Positions 55,208 through 64,000 of a stretch of 64,000 nucleotides of DNA are shown piece after piece. Each line of letters starts with the position of its first letter. Position 1 is the stretch's first letter. A model generated the notes under the pieces. It was not told where the DNA came from. It worked only from the letters and a program-made list of their open reading frames with translations, and did not search any database. Source of the DNA: Erinaceus europaeus (Eukaryota; Chordata; Mammalia; Eulipotyphla; Erinaceidae); contig NC_080175.1 in NCBI RefSeq assembly GCF_950295315.1, positions 83,579,566-83,643,565 of the forward strand, in the 5' to 3' direction. Position numbers and translations under genes: made by a program.

Positions 55208-55326
55208 CTCTTTTTAATCAGAGCACAGCTCAGCTCTGGCTTATGGTGGTACAGTAGATTGAACCTGGCATCTGAGAACCTCAGGCATGAGTCTGTTTGC
55301 ATGACCATCATGCTATCTCCCCCACC
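55208..55326 (-). repeat. SINE-C, right arm of an inverted pair
   Basis: AATCAGAGCACAGCTCAGCT, GGCATCTGAGAACCTCAGGC and CATGACCATCATGCTATCTC. It lies 21 bp from the plus-strand copy. Confidence 0.82.
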
Positions 55327-55372
55327 CTTACTTTCTTCTCTTTTATTTTTTAGTTGAGAGACTTTAAAGAAA

Positions 55373-55660
55373 AATTATTGCTACCAGGGTTACTGCTGAG
55401 GCTTAGTGCTGCCACCACAAATACACAGCTCCTAGTGACCTTTTATTTTCTTTCTATTTTTGTATTGGATAGGATAGAGAAAAATTGAGAGTGGAGAAAA
55501 AGATAGAAAGGGAGAAAGATAGAAACCTGCAGACCTGCTTCACTGCTCATGAAGCTTCTTCCATCCTACAGGTGGGGAGTTGGGGGGGGAGGGCTTGAAC
55601 TTGGGTCCTTGTACATGGTAATGTGTGTGCTCAATCAGGTGTGTCACTGCCCAGCCCCCT
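55373..55660 (-). repeat. SINE with B-like head and A2-like tail
   Basis: CCAGGGTTACTGCTGAGGCT (A2-type tail), a purine block, and GTGTGTCACTGCCCAGCCCC at the B-like head. Confidence 0.75.
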
Positions 55661-55699
55661 ACTTCTTTACTTTCTTCTGAGTGCCTTCTTAAAGTTGAG

Positions 55700-55885
55700 A
55701 GCACACAGAACGCTGTGCAAGAACCCTGTGTGTGTGGGGGGGGGGGGAGGGAAGCTTCAGGAGTGGTGTAGCATAGCTACAGGTGTCTCTCTTCCTCTCA
55801 TCTTCTGTATCTCCCCCTTCCCTCACAGCTGTCCTCTGTCTCTATCCAAAACAAATAAATGGATAAATAAAATATTTTTAAAATA
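55700..55885 (+). repeat. SINE-B, truncated, with a G run
   Basis: GTGTGTGTGGGGG then AGGGAAGCTTCAGGAGTGGT, a CT-rich block and AATAAATGGATAAATAAAAT. Confidence 0.65.
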
Positions 55886-56181
55886 ATATATTTTTAAAAG
55901 AAGCAACTTCTGTGTCCATAACTAAGGAATCTGTCTCCTTTATCATCATAATCCCAGAGCCCAGGAACTCAGAGTCTCAGCTGCTATAAACTCTCTCAAA
56001 CAAACGTAGCAGATGAACAGGGAAAGTAGAGACTCTGCTCAAGGAAAAGAACGGAATGGAATGATCTTTCCCAATTACATGTGGCTCCATGGAACTCTAT
56101 CCTCATTGTATACGAGATGTCAGCTTTGTGCTCTGTCAAGATACCACAACAATGATATAGTTGTACAGCTATTCTTTCTTT

Positions 56182-56246
56182 TTTTAATTTTCTTTATTGG
56201 GAAATTAATGTTTTATATTTGACAGTAAATACAATAGTTTTGTAAA
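56182..56246 (-). repeat. L1 3' tail fragment
   Basis: TTCTTTATTGGGAAATTAAT and ACAGTAAATACAATAGTTTT are the antisense last 60 bp of L1. Confidence 0.75.
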
Positions 56247-56964
56247 GCCATTCTTTTGGGGGATTAAGATGGTAAGAAAGAGAAGTAATCACTAAAGAAT
56301 AGTCTCAGCTCCCCAGGCGAGATTTTTCTGGCTTAAACTCCACTGAATAACGAAGAGTCATTTCTGCCTTGATTCTCCTTGGTGCACCTTTCTCTTTTTT
56401 CTCTCTTCCATCATTTCCTTTTATCTTCACAAAATCCATTATTGTTTTCTCTAAACAACAATTCTCAGTTTCTTTTGTAGTTATACAACTGTTGTGAATA
56501 TGCATGGTATTTTTTCAGGAGTATTATATATGATAAGAAATATGAGTCTTTGATCAGTATTTTCTCTTAAAAACCTTATGCATCATGGGGGGTAAAAAGA
56601 ATAGTCTCAGGTGATAGTGTTTAAGAAGGTCTCGGTGTGAGGTTTACATGAAAACGGTCTTTGTAACAATGACTGAAATAATGTATGATGTGAAGGGAAA
56701 TATATTAAAAGCAGGCAAAAGTTAAAACTAAAACCATGTCTTGGTTCTATAAAAGCAACACTAAGCAAAACAAATTATGTGAATTGCTTCCATTTATGCC
56801 TAATTTCCATGTAGCACAATGCTTATATAATTATTTTTGCCGTATTAACTTTGTTTTACATTTAGTTTCAGATATAAAATCATAAACAAGCTTTGCTATT
56901 TACTCTTTTTGTACAGTTACTTACAGAACCTTTTCTACATGCCAGCTACCAAATACATAGTGGG
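56247..56964. other. Unassigned intron DNA
   Basis: No exon or repeat recognised. Confidence 0.4.
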
Positions 56965-57385
56965 AATAAAAACAAAAGGATAACCTTTACTCCCATGGGG
57001 CTTACGATCCTGTCAAAAAGAAAGACAAATATTGGGCAAATACTAAGTAGAGAAACTGAAAATCAATATAATTTTACATGAAAGTAAGAGCTTAAAAGGA
57101 GTATCAAATCCCAGCACAAGGGAATCAAGTACTCAATAAGGAGATGTCAGAGCTGATTCCTGAAGAATCAGAAGTATTAGTCATCCTTCCTAGAAGAAAA
57201 GGATGAATTAAAACTAAGCAAAGAGAACAGGAAATGTACTGGCCTTAGAAATAAAACTCTGGAGGGTGAGGAATTGTTCAGACGATGAAGCTAATAAAGT
57301 AAGAAGGAATCACATCAAAGGAGGACTTGGATATCACACGAAGGAGTTTGATAATTATCCTTTTCATTGTTGAAAAGGTGGCACA
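56965..57385 (+). repeat. Ancient mammalian interspersed repeat, family not named
   Basis: CCCATGGGGCTTACGATCCT, GAGATGTCAGAGCTGATTCC, GTGAGGAATTGTTCAGACGA and GGACTTGGATATCACACGAA follow the layout of an old DNA or LTR relic common in mammals. Confidence 0.35.
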
Positions 57386-57609
57386 ACCTATCTATAGAAA
57401 TACCTCGTTGGTGTAGTATTCCATATATAGCAAGTACAAATAAGCATAGACAGTAACAACAATGACAAAAAACGGCTGACAGTAAAGCACACTGCCAGAC
57501 GTACATAAGAATTATTGCTCATTCTTAGCCCATATATAAGAAATAATGAATGTGTGATAAGGTATCATTTAACTATATATTTTTAAATTATTTATTTGTT
57601 TTTTGTTTG

Positions 57610-57895
57610 TTTAGTAACCAGAGCTATTGCTGGATTATTGCAGGCTTAGTGACTGCACAAAATAAATAAATAAAATTAAATTAAAAATCCATAACTCTGT
57701 TGGTGGCCTTTTTTTTTCTTTCTTTCTTTGATAAAAGAGGGAGAGAGATGAGAAAGAGAGAGATAGATCATCTTTTTTTTTCAGCACTGCTTCACTGTTC
57801 ATGAAGGCCTCCTGTAGGTGGGGGCTGGTGGCTTAAACCAGGGCCTTCTCAATGGAAATATGTCCAATTTACTGTGTCTACTAGCACCTGGGCCC
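57610..57895 (-). repeat. Diverged SINE with A2-like tail
   Basis: AACCAGAGCTATTGCTGGAT, TTGGTGGCC, a purine block, CAGCACTGCTTCACTGTTCA and TAGCACCTGGGCCC. AAATAAATAAATAAAATTAA interrupts the tail region. Confidence 0.6.
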
Positions 57896-57959
57896 TCTCC
57901 AAACTGTTTTGTTCAGAATCACACAACAGGAATTCCTTTGAAGTAGGACAGAAGCAGAA

Positions 57960-59120
57960 AACTCTCTCGCAAGATGGTGAGTTTGGAGCAGCAGCTGCCA
58001 TGAGCTCCAGCAAGCAGCAGCTTGCGACCTGGGATTCTCTGGAGAGGGTAGGAAACTGTGCTGTCTACGGGAGGGTGAACACGGGCTGGTCAGGGTGTCA
58101 CCAAAATACAGTCCCATAACTCACTCTTGGACTGATAAATGGAGGCCAGGGGGACAAAGAAAGGAAAATCTTTGGATTATTTCTGAGCTCACCCCTCCCC
58201 CACCCACCCCAGAACCAGCCCCCAGGGGCTGGATAGCTGCTTCTAGCAGGCTTCCCGCTGAGCTATTTTCTTTACCAAGATTCTGGCTCACCAGGGGCAT
58301 CACTCCAAGCCTTTTCCTTTTTGTTTAACTTCTCTTTTTTTAAGTGGCTGGAGATCTATTTGAATGACAAAATACCTGACCAATCATAGCCTCATCCCTG
58401 CCTGGGGAAGACTACCTGGAGGTTTTTGTTTGTTTGTTTTGACACTTCTTACAATTGGCTGTCTTTGTTCAGGCTGCCTGCAGCCAATCTGGAAGAGCCC
58501 TTGACTGTTAAGGTTTTTTAGTCTGTTTTATTTTATTATTACTATTAATATATATGCGTGTCACTTTCCCCTCCTCCTTTTTCAGGTTGACCAAAATTAA
58601 CTGTTGTTGTTTTTCCATTGCTAGGTGACTGGGTATTGTATCTACTGTGAGAGGAACTTATTTCTCTCTACCACTTCCCTCCACTTTCCTTTTTCCCCTC
58701 CTCCTAGCTAATTTAAAAACAAACAAACAAAAACCCTCTTTCCTTTCACTGCTCTTGCTTTTTTTTTCTTTCTTCTTTTTAATTTTTTTTTCTTCCTTCT
58801 TTCTTCTTTTGCTTTCTGAATTCACTGATACTCGTAAATTATTTTGGGGACGAAATCTGACTCAGAGTGGACTCTCTGTGTGTGTGTCCCTTCTTCCCTC
58901 TCTCTTTCTGTCCCTAGAATTTGTAGTGGATAGTAGATTTGCATGCTTGTCTATTTTTGCTTTTCCTTTATCCTTTCTCGTTCTTTTCTTTTATTTGGTT
59001 GCTATTTTTTCTTGGACTGGAAGTTTTGTTTGGCTAACTGATACTGGTTGAACTGCAACAATCCTTGCTTCAGTTACTATTGTTGTAATTGCTGAGGTTG
59101 GTGACTGCACCTATAATAAA
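57960..59120 (+). repeat. L1 5'-region-like segment
   Basis: It shares several blocks with 43.8-45.2 kb: CCAGGGGCTGGATAGC, CTAGCAGGCTTCC, TATCTACTGTGAGAGGAACT, CCTCCTAGCTAATT, TTTCTGAATTCACTGATACT, CTGACTCAGAGTGGACTCTC and GTGGATAGTAGATTTGCATG. The block order differs between the two segments. It is T-rich in the second half and has no protein frame. Confidence 0.5.
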
Positions 59121-59359
59121 GGTCTTTAGTATAAGCAGAAAACTCTCTTAAAACTAGAACAGATTTCAAATGCCTCTGTTCTGACGAAAATCAAGTATCT
59201 TTAAAGGCCATACCCTTCTGGGAGTATCTTAATCAAGAAGGTAAGTATTAACAAGGAGCAAGAACTTCCTAGGAAGCAAACTCATCTAAAATAATGTGCC
59301 CCTGCCCCCCCCAACCAAAAAAAAAAAGAAAAAAGAAAAATCTTACAGTTATGCTGATG

Positions 59360-59535
59360 AGAAAAGAATAGGTATGAATAGTCCTCAAAAGCAAACAAAC
59401 TTAAACCACAAAAAACAACCAACCAAACCTTTAAAAAACAAAGCATAGCAAAAATATATGTCACAAGGAAGGGGGCAAGGACAGAGACAAAGGGAACATT
59501 CCAGTATGAGAGCTGAAAGAAGTAGAGAGTTTTCT
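59360..59535 (+). repeat. Direct repeat, uninterrupted copy
   Basis: CTTAAACCACAAAAAACAAC, CAAAGCATAGCAAAAATATA, GACAGAGACAAAGGGAACAT and CCAGTATGAGAGCTGAAAGA. It matches 60235-60352 joined to 61106-61147, where an LTR has inserted. Confidence 0.8.
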
Positions 59536-59547
59536 AGGTATAGTCTA

Positions 59548-59770
59548 TTTGTTTGTTTGTTTGTTTATTCATTTATTTATTTACTGGACAGAGACAACCA
59601 GAATTTGAGAGAGAAGAGGGTGATAGAGAGGGAGAGAGACAGAGAGACACCTGTAGCCCTGTTTCACCACTCATGAAGCTTTCCCTCTGCAGGTCAGGAC
59701 TAGGGGCTTGATCCTGGGTCCTTGCACATAGTAAATTGTGTGCTCAAACAGGAGTGAAACCACCTGGCCC
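59548..59770 (-). repeat. SINE-B
   Basis: TTATTTACTGGACAGAGACA, GCCCTGTTTCACCACTCATG and GGAGTGAAACCACCTGGCCC. Confidence 0.85.
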
Positions 59771-59863
59771 AAGAACCTTCCACTTGGGGACTTTCAGGTA
59801 TCACGTTTTCTGTGTCTATTTAAATTGACATTAAAAATCAAAATATGTATGAATAGCTCTCAC

Positions 59864-59985
59864 CTTAAGAGTTCTAGTTGTAGAAGAGGCAAATTCTTCC
59901 TCTGGCCTATCCTATGGGCTGCCATTTGAGAATCAGATGAAAACAACCAACTCCGATCATTTGAACATGGAGCATCAACTAATAC
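59864..59985 (-). CDS. NSUN3: NSUN3 internal exon (motif IV)
   Basis: A 122-bp coding exon. The minus strand reads CCTCCTCTAG then GTATTAGTTGATGC. It encodes VLVDAPCSNDRSWLFSSDSQ, continuing MAAHRIGQRKNLPLLQLELL, and ends in AG before GTGAGAG, a good donor. DAPCS is motif IV of the m5C RNA methyltransferases; its cysteine helps release the product. The exon starts in phase 0, after the upstream exon ends on a whole codon, and finishes two bases into the arginine codon completed by the terminal exon. The frame is open. A SINE-B ends about 95 bp away on the downstream side, and an ERV LTR lies about 370 bp away on the upstream side. Confidence 0.94.
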
Positions 59986-60164
59986 CTAGAGGAGGAAAAG
60001 GACACATGATGCAAATAGTATTGCAAATACAATCTCAGACACAAAATATACAGGAAGCAATGTAAAGCATGACTAAAATATCAAATAAATGAAAGTAAAA
60101 TACACTATGGTAAATTTTTTTACATTTCCTCATTAGTAGTTTTCCATAAAATTTGCCATGCAAT

Positions 60165-60215
60165 ATGTGTGTGTGTGTATATATATATATATGTATATAT
60201 ATATATTTTTTTTTT
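60165..60215. repeat. (TG)n(TA)n microsatellite
   Basis: GTGTGTGTGT followed by TATATATATG units and a T run. Confidence 0.85.
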
Positions 60216-60234
60216 GAGGAGGGGAATTAAGAGA

Positions 60235-60352
60235 ACAGAAAGAACAGGTATAAAAAAAAAAACCTTAAACCACAGAACAATCAACCAAATCTTTAAGAAA
60301 CAAAGCACAGCAAAAATATACATGTCATAAGGGGACAAGGACAGAGACAAAG
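60235..60352 (+). repeat. Direct repeat, left part of the interrupted copy
   Basis: CCTTAAACCACAGAACAATC to GACAGAGACAAAG. It continues after the LTR at 61106-61147 (ACAAAGGGAACATTCCAGTA). Confidence 0.8.
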
Positions 60353-61105
60353 TGTGGGACTGTGTGAAAGCTTGGTGGAGCTTAGGGGAGCTCTCCCATC
60401 CTTGGATGGAGGTCTGGAAAGAAAGCCCACTTGTTAGCCTCTCTCCTTATAGAGATGAGCCAAGAGGAAAAGTCTCCCAGACTCAGTTTCTCCTTGTTAG
60501 TCTCTCAAGCTCACAGAATGCCTACTGCCTCTCACAGTTCATTTTCTTGCTAGCAGACTAAGTGGATGCTTGCTTCAAAGTTCATTCAAAGTTCACACAT
60601 TCACTATAACTTCACCTTTTGATCATATAGGAGAACACACTCTATCATACACCCCTGCCAGTACCCCGGCAGTGAGACCCCATGTTCTATTTCCTTGTGT
60701 CCTTTGATATCTGTGATTTACATCAAGTTTTGTTTTTCTTCTTCTCTACCTCACCTTACTGGTTTAGCCCCTATGCTTTTTGCAAATACCTTTGGATAAT
60801 TAACTTGCCTGCATCATGGAAACTAATTGTCTTGACCTGTATGTATCTCATCAGTTCTTGTCATACCAACCCCCTACCATGGGGGCAAGCTGACCTTTAA
60901 GAAACCTGTAATTTCTAACATATGTGAAAAATGTTCTTTGTTTAACAGTATAAAATCCTGTACCCATCTCCAAATAAATGGATGTCCATACCAGAATATC
61001 TCCCGATGCCTCTTTCTCTATCATGCAGTCACTAGAACTGGTGAGGGAGGGTCGGAAGCTTACCCCCACCCCCTGGGTTGGAGCCACCTCACGTGAGCAC
61101 CAGCA
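60353..61105 (+). mobile_element. Solo ERV LTR
   Basis: A 753-bp segment beginning TGTGGGACTG and ending GAGCACCAGCA, so it has TG...CA ends. It is flanked by ACAAAG at 60347-60352 and 61106-61111, a 6-bp target duplication. Inside are TATAAAA at 60949-60955 and AATAAA at 60973-60978, as expected for a retroviral promoter and polyadenylation site. No internal viral genes adjoin it, so it is a solo LTR left by recombination. The orientation is plus, opposite to NSUN3. The class is uncertain; the 6-bp duplication fits several ERV groups. Confidence 0.85.
60949..60978 (+). promoter_or_regulatory. LTR TATA box and polyadenylation hexamer
   Basis: TATAAAA and AATAAA lie 18 bp apart inside the LTR. 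This short spacing suggests a compact R region or that one of the two motifs is not used. Confidence 0.5.
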
Positions 61106-61150
61106 ACAAAGGGAACATTCCAGTATGAGAGCTAAAAGAAGTGGAGTTTT

Positions 61151-61262
61151 ATGACACCTGAGAACACCTGGAGAGGTTACTTAGTTCTTGAAATATCTGT
61201 TTCCTTATCTATAACAGGAGAAATGCTCAGAATCTATATGCCATTTTTGTTGTAGTGATTAG
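61151..61262 (+). repeat. MIR-like direct repeat, copy 1
   Basis: TGACACCTGAGAACACCTGG, TTAGTTCTTGAAATATCTGT and ATATGCCATTTTTGTTGTAG also occur, with few changes, at 62677-62799. The CAGTTTCCTCATCTATA-like core recalls MIR. Confidence 0.7.
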
Positions 61263-61419
61263 TTTACTAAGAATGTATCCTGCCAATACATAATACTTGA
61301 TATTCTTCACTACTATAGCAAAAACTTTAGCCAAAGTTATTCACTTTAAACAGATATAACCATATCTCTGAATTCCTAGTACTTATTTTTAATAACTAAT
61401 ATTTAAATTTCAGTTTTCT

Positions 61420-61514
61420 TTATTTTTTAAATTTCTTTATTGGGGAATTAATGTTTTAAATTCAACAGTAAATACAATAGTTTGTACATGCATAACATTT
61501 CTCAGTTTTCCATA
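61420..61514 (-). repeat. L1 3' tail fragment
   Basis: AATTTCTTTATTGGGGAATT, ACAGTAAATACAATAGTTTG and ATGCATAACATTTCTCAG. TTCAGTTTTCT on both sides (ending 61419 and 61525) is the target duplication of a very short insertion. Confidence 0.85.
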
Positions 61515-61525
61515 TTCAGTTTTCT

Positions 61526-61873
61526 AAAATACTCTCTTCATCAGCTATTATACTGACATAACGTTACCAAATTAAAACATTACAGTGCACATGTTTGTGT
61601 ACTGACGTAAACAAGATCTAATCTTTTCCTGAATATCTCTGAGGTACCTGGAAAACAAATACTATAATCCCCAGCCCCAATGTTACCACTCCTTTGAACC
61701 ATGCTGACTAACAAATAAAAACTTCTTCTATGTTAACTTTATCAAAATTTCCCAGAGTGCTGAGAAATGAATGGTAACAGGCTCTGTCTGGAAGGAGAGA
61801 GAAAATAACAACAAAGCAACCTAGAACCATATCACTGATCCTCCATTAGTTAGTCATAATGTTATGAAATTAC
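61526..61873. other. Unassigned intron DNA
   Basis: Intron sequence between the L1 tail and the NSUN3 exon; no repeat recognised. Confidence 0.45.
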
Positions 61874-62028
61874 CTTGTCAAATGATTCAGGCTGGGCATC
61901 TCCCATTTCTCTGCCATCCAATTCAGACACTTTAATTACATTTATCAAAGGCTGCGGGATAAAAGATTCTAATGTCTGCTTTAGCCTCTTCAATCTTATA
62001 GTATCATATTCATTACAGTTAAGATAAC
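61874..62028 (-). CDS. NSUN3: NSUN3 internal exon (SAM-binding region)
   Basis: A 155-bp coding exon. The minus strand reads TTTTTTTTAG then GTTATCTTAAC. It encodes (G)YLNCNEYDTIRLKRLKQTL, continuing ESFIPQPLINVIKVSELDG and REMGDAQPESFDK, then the donor GTAATTTC. The acidic NEYD segment lies where Rossmann-fold m5C methyltransferases bind the ribose of S-adenosylmethionine. The first two bases complete a glycine codon begun in an upstream exon outside the window. The exon ends on a whole codon, in phase with the exon at 59864-59985. The frame is open and matches vertebrate NSUN3 closely as I recall it. Confidence 0.94.
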
Positions 62029-62290
62029 CTAAAAAAAATAATCAAAAACATTTTCTTGAAATTGTTAAATTTTCACTTTTGCTTAAAAAGTAAAAAATTG
62101 ATTTGTCACAATCATACAGAAACAGGCCTAAAAAGGAAATATAATTATCACATGTTTTAAAGACAGGAAAAATAAACTACATGAAACATTAATTATAGTC
62201 TATACAGCTTAAAGCTCTCATAATTTTCTCCATCAAATTTAATTTCATTGATGAAAATTATAACAGAATTATGGATCACTGTAGATTTTC

Positions 62291-62493
62291 CTTTTTTTAT
62301 TGCCTTTATTTATTGGATAGAGACAGCCAGAAATGGATAGGAAGAGGGAGATAGAAAGAGAGACAGAGAGACACCTGCAACACTGCTTCATCACTTGCAA
62401 AGCTTTCCCCCTGCAGGTGGGAACCAGGAGCTTGAACCCAGGTCCTGTGCACTGTAACATGTGCACACAACCAGGTGGGCCACCACCCAGCCC
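62291..62493 (-). repeat. SINE-B
   Basis: TTTATTGGATAGAGACAGCC to GGGCCACCACCCAGCCC. CTGTAGATTTTC at 62279-62290 and 62494-62505 is the target duplication. Confidence 0.93.
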
Positions 62494-62676
62494 CTGTAGA
62501 TTTTCTATACACCCTGTACTTCCACACTTCAGTTTTCCTCCCAAAACATACACACACATTATAGATATAGCTATCTTCTTCTAGAATAGAATACCTTTAT
62601 TTTAAATAAAGGTTAATATGGTATAGAAAAAGAAAGCATATCAAATGTGATGGGCTCTATATGACAAACTCAAATT

Positions 62677-62799
62677 ATGATGCCTGAGAACACCTGGAGA
62701 GGTGACTTAGTTCTTGAAAAATCAGTTTCCTCATCTATACCAGAAATGTAAATAGTAAGGTATTCAGAACCTATATGCCATTTTTGTTGTAGTGATTAG
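62677..62799 (+). repeat. MIR-like direct repeat, copy 2
   Basis: TGATGCCTGAGAACACCTGG, TTAGTTCTTGAAAAATCAGT, TTTCCTCATCTATACCAG and ATATGCCATTTTTGTTGTAG. It has about 12 bp more than copy 1 in the middle. Confidence 0.7.
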
Positions 62800-62911
62800 C
62801 TCAAAGCACCTGATTAGCAGCAGATATTGAATGAACATTCTGGTCACTGTTCTTCTGCAAAGCAGGGGGTGCACTTCCATGCAAATCAGGCAAGATGAAA
62901 AAAATAAACTT

Positions 62912-63198
62912 TTTAAAATATTTATTTATTTCCCCTTTTGTTACCCTTGTTTTTTATTGTTGTAGTTATTATTGTTCTGATGTCGTTGTTGGATAGGACA
63001 GAGAGAAATGGAGAGAAGAGGGGAAGACAGAGAGGAGGAGAGAAAGACCTGCAGACATGCTTCACTGCCTGTGAAGCGACTTCCCTGCAGGTGGGGAGCC
63101 CAGGGCTCGAACAGGGAACAGGGATCAGGGATCCTTACACCGGTCCTTGCACTTAGCACCACGTACCTTTAACCTACTGCGCTACCACCCGACTCACC
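62912..63198 (-). repeat. SINE-A with a local duplication in the head
   Basis: CCCCTTTTGTTACCCTTG to GCTACCACCCGACTC. Near 63,113-63,140 AACAGGGAACAGGGATCAGG shows that the box-B segment has been partly repeated. Confidence 0.92.
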
Positions 63199-63286
63199 AA
63201 CTTTTTTTTTTTTTATCAACAAACTTGAGGAGTCAAAGCTAAGAAAAAGTTTGCACAAACAGTTCTGGTTAGAAATATCTCTTCCT

Positions 63287-63815
63287 TTATATCCTAAGGA
63301 GCCCAATACACCCATCCAAAAAGATCTGTGTACACATATGTTCTTAGCAGCACAATTTGTAATAGCTAAAAACTGGAAGCAACCCAGGTGTCCAACAACA
63401 GATGAGTGGCTGAGCAAGCTGTGGTATATCTACACAATGGAATACTAGTCAGCAACAAAAAATGGTGACTTCACTGTTTTCAGCCCATCTTGGATGGACC
63501 TTGAAAAATTCATGTTAAGTGAAATAAGTCAGAAACAGAAGGATGAATATGGTGCCCTCTCAGGCAGAAGCTGGAAAACAAGATCAGAAGAGAAAACACA
63601 AGTAGAACCTGAACTGGAATTGGCGTATTGCACCAAAGTAAAAGACTCTGGGGTGGGTAGGGGGGAGAATACAGGTCCAAAAAGGATGACAGAGGACCTA
63701 GTAGGAGTTGTATTGTTATATGGAAAACTGGAAAATGTTATGCATGTACAAACTATTGTATTTACTGTCAAATTAAAACATTAACTCCCCAATAAAGAAA
63801 TAAAAAATATATATG
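63287..63815 (+). mobile_element. L1 3' end
   Basis: TATCCTAAGGAGCCCAATAC, CACAATTTGTAATAGCTAAA, AACAGATGAGTGGCTGAGCA and the 3' UTR to TTAACTCCCCAATAAAGAAA. TATCTCTTCCT at 63276-63286 and 63816-63826 is the target duplication. Confidence 0.9.
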
Positions 63816-63826
63816 TATCTCTTCCT

Positions 63827-64000
63827 GGAGTCGGGCAGTAGTGCAGCGGGTGAAGCGCACTGACCTGAGCAAGCGCCCATGTAAGCACCGGCGTAAGGAT
63901 CCCGGTTTGAGCCCCTGGCTCCTAACCTGCAGGGGAGTCACTTCACAGGCGGGGAAGCAGGTCTGCAGGTGTCTGTCATTCTCTTCCCCTCTCTGTTTTC
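63827..64000 (+). repeat. SINE-A, cut by the window end
   Basis: GGAGTCGGGCAGTAGTGCAG with extra sequence in the head (CTGACCTGAGCAAGCGCCCA), then GGATCCCGGTTTGAGCCCCT and the body. Confidence 0.92.

Noticed and set aside
62029..64000. Search for the next upstream NSUN3 exon (the AAPGGK SAM-binding loop)
   Set aside because: No splice-flanked match was seen on the minus strand, so that exon should lie beyond the window.
1..64000. CRISPR arrays, bacterial operons, rRNA genes, centromeric satellite
   Set aside because: None of their signatures is present. Regular repeats here are SINEs and microsatellites.

Overview
Organism. This is a mammalian nuclear genome window. It is very rich in interspersed repeats, has three exons of one conserved vertebrate gene, and shows no bacterial features. 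The commonest repeat is a GC-rich tRNA-derived SINE whose head reads GGGAGTCGGGCGGTAGCGCA and whose body carries a CCTGCAGGGG box. I know this family from hedgehogs (Erinaceidae), so a hedgehog is the best guess; that assignment rests on recognition, not on a search. Gene content. The only real gene found is NSUN3 on the minus strand, the mitochondrial tRNA-Met cytosine-5 methyltransferase. Three consecutive coding exons lie at 61874-62028, 59864-59985 and 29372-29633 (terminal). They splice in phase, keep both family cysteine motifs (DAPCS and YSTCTL), and are separated by introns of about 1.9 kb and 30 kb. The 5' exons lie beyond base 64000. Bases 1 to about 29300 are downstream intergenic DNA. 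An RPL23A processed pseudogene sits in the 30-kb intron at 47337-48312 and is broken by two SINEs with perfect 15-bp target duplications. Repeat families, named here for convenience. SINE-A is the GC-rich family ending in GGCAACAAAAGGG plus A-rich DNA. SINE-A2 is the same body with about 70 bp of extra tail (AATGGCCTCCAGGAGCAGTG and onward). SINE-B is an older relative (GGTGGCGCACCTGGTTGAGC). SINE-C has the head ATAGCATAATGGTTATGCAA and ends AGCAGTGCTCTGGTTAAA. SINE-D has the head GGAGATGGCACAGTGGATAA. SINE-E contains GGAAGCTTCGGTGCTGTGG. Repeat F is an abundant A-tailed family of at least 1.2 kb that I cannot name. L1 3' ends, an L1 ORF2 fragment, L1 5'-like segments, MIR-like relics and a solo ERV LTR are also present. 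Layout. 1-9 kb is mostly unassigned DNA with scattered SINEs and one F copy. 9.8-15.9 kb is a dense cluster of F copies. 16-29 kb holds L1 ends, SINEs, a fossil LINE reverse-transcriptase relic, a possible LTR at about 27.6-28.3 kb, and the first of two copies of an unexpected retrotransposon. 29.4-62 kb is the 3' half of NSUN3 with SINE-packed introns, a 0.75-kb purine microsatellite grown inside a SINE, and an ERV LTR beside one exon. 62-64 kb is more intron. The most unusual content is a pair of 5'-truncated fragments (23222-24402 and 33110-33824) of a Jockey-type non-LTR retrotransposon, a group best known from arthropods. They are about 96% identical, both end at the same base just past the stop codon, and one is bounded by a 15-bp target duplication. 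This suggests recent activity and possibly horizontal transfer into the hedgehog lineage.
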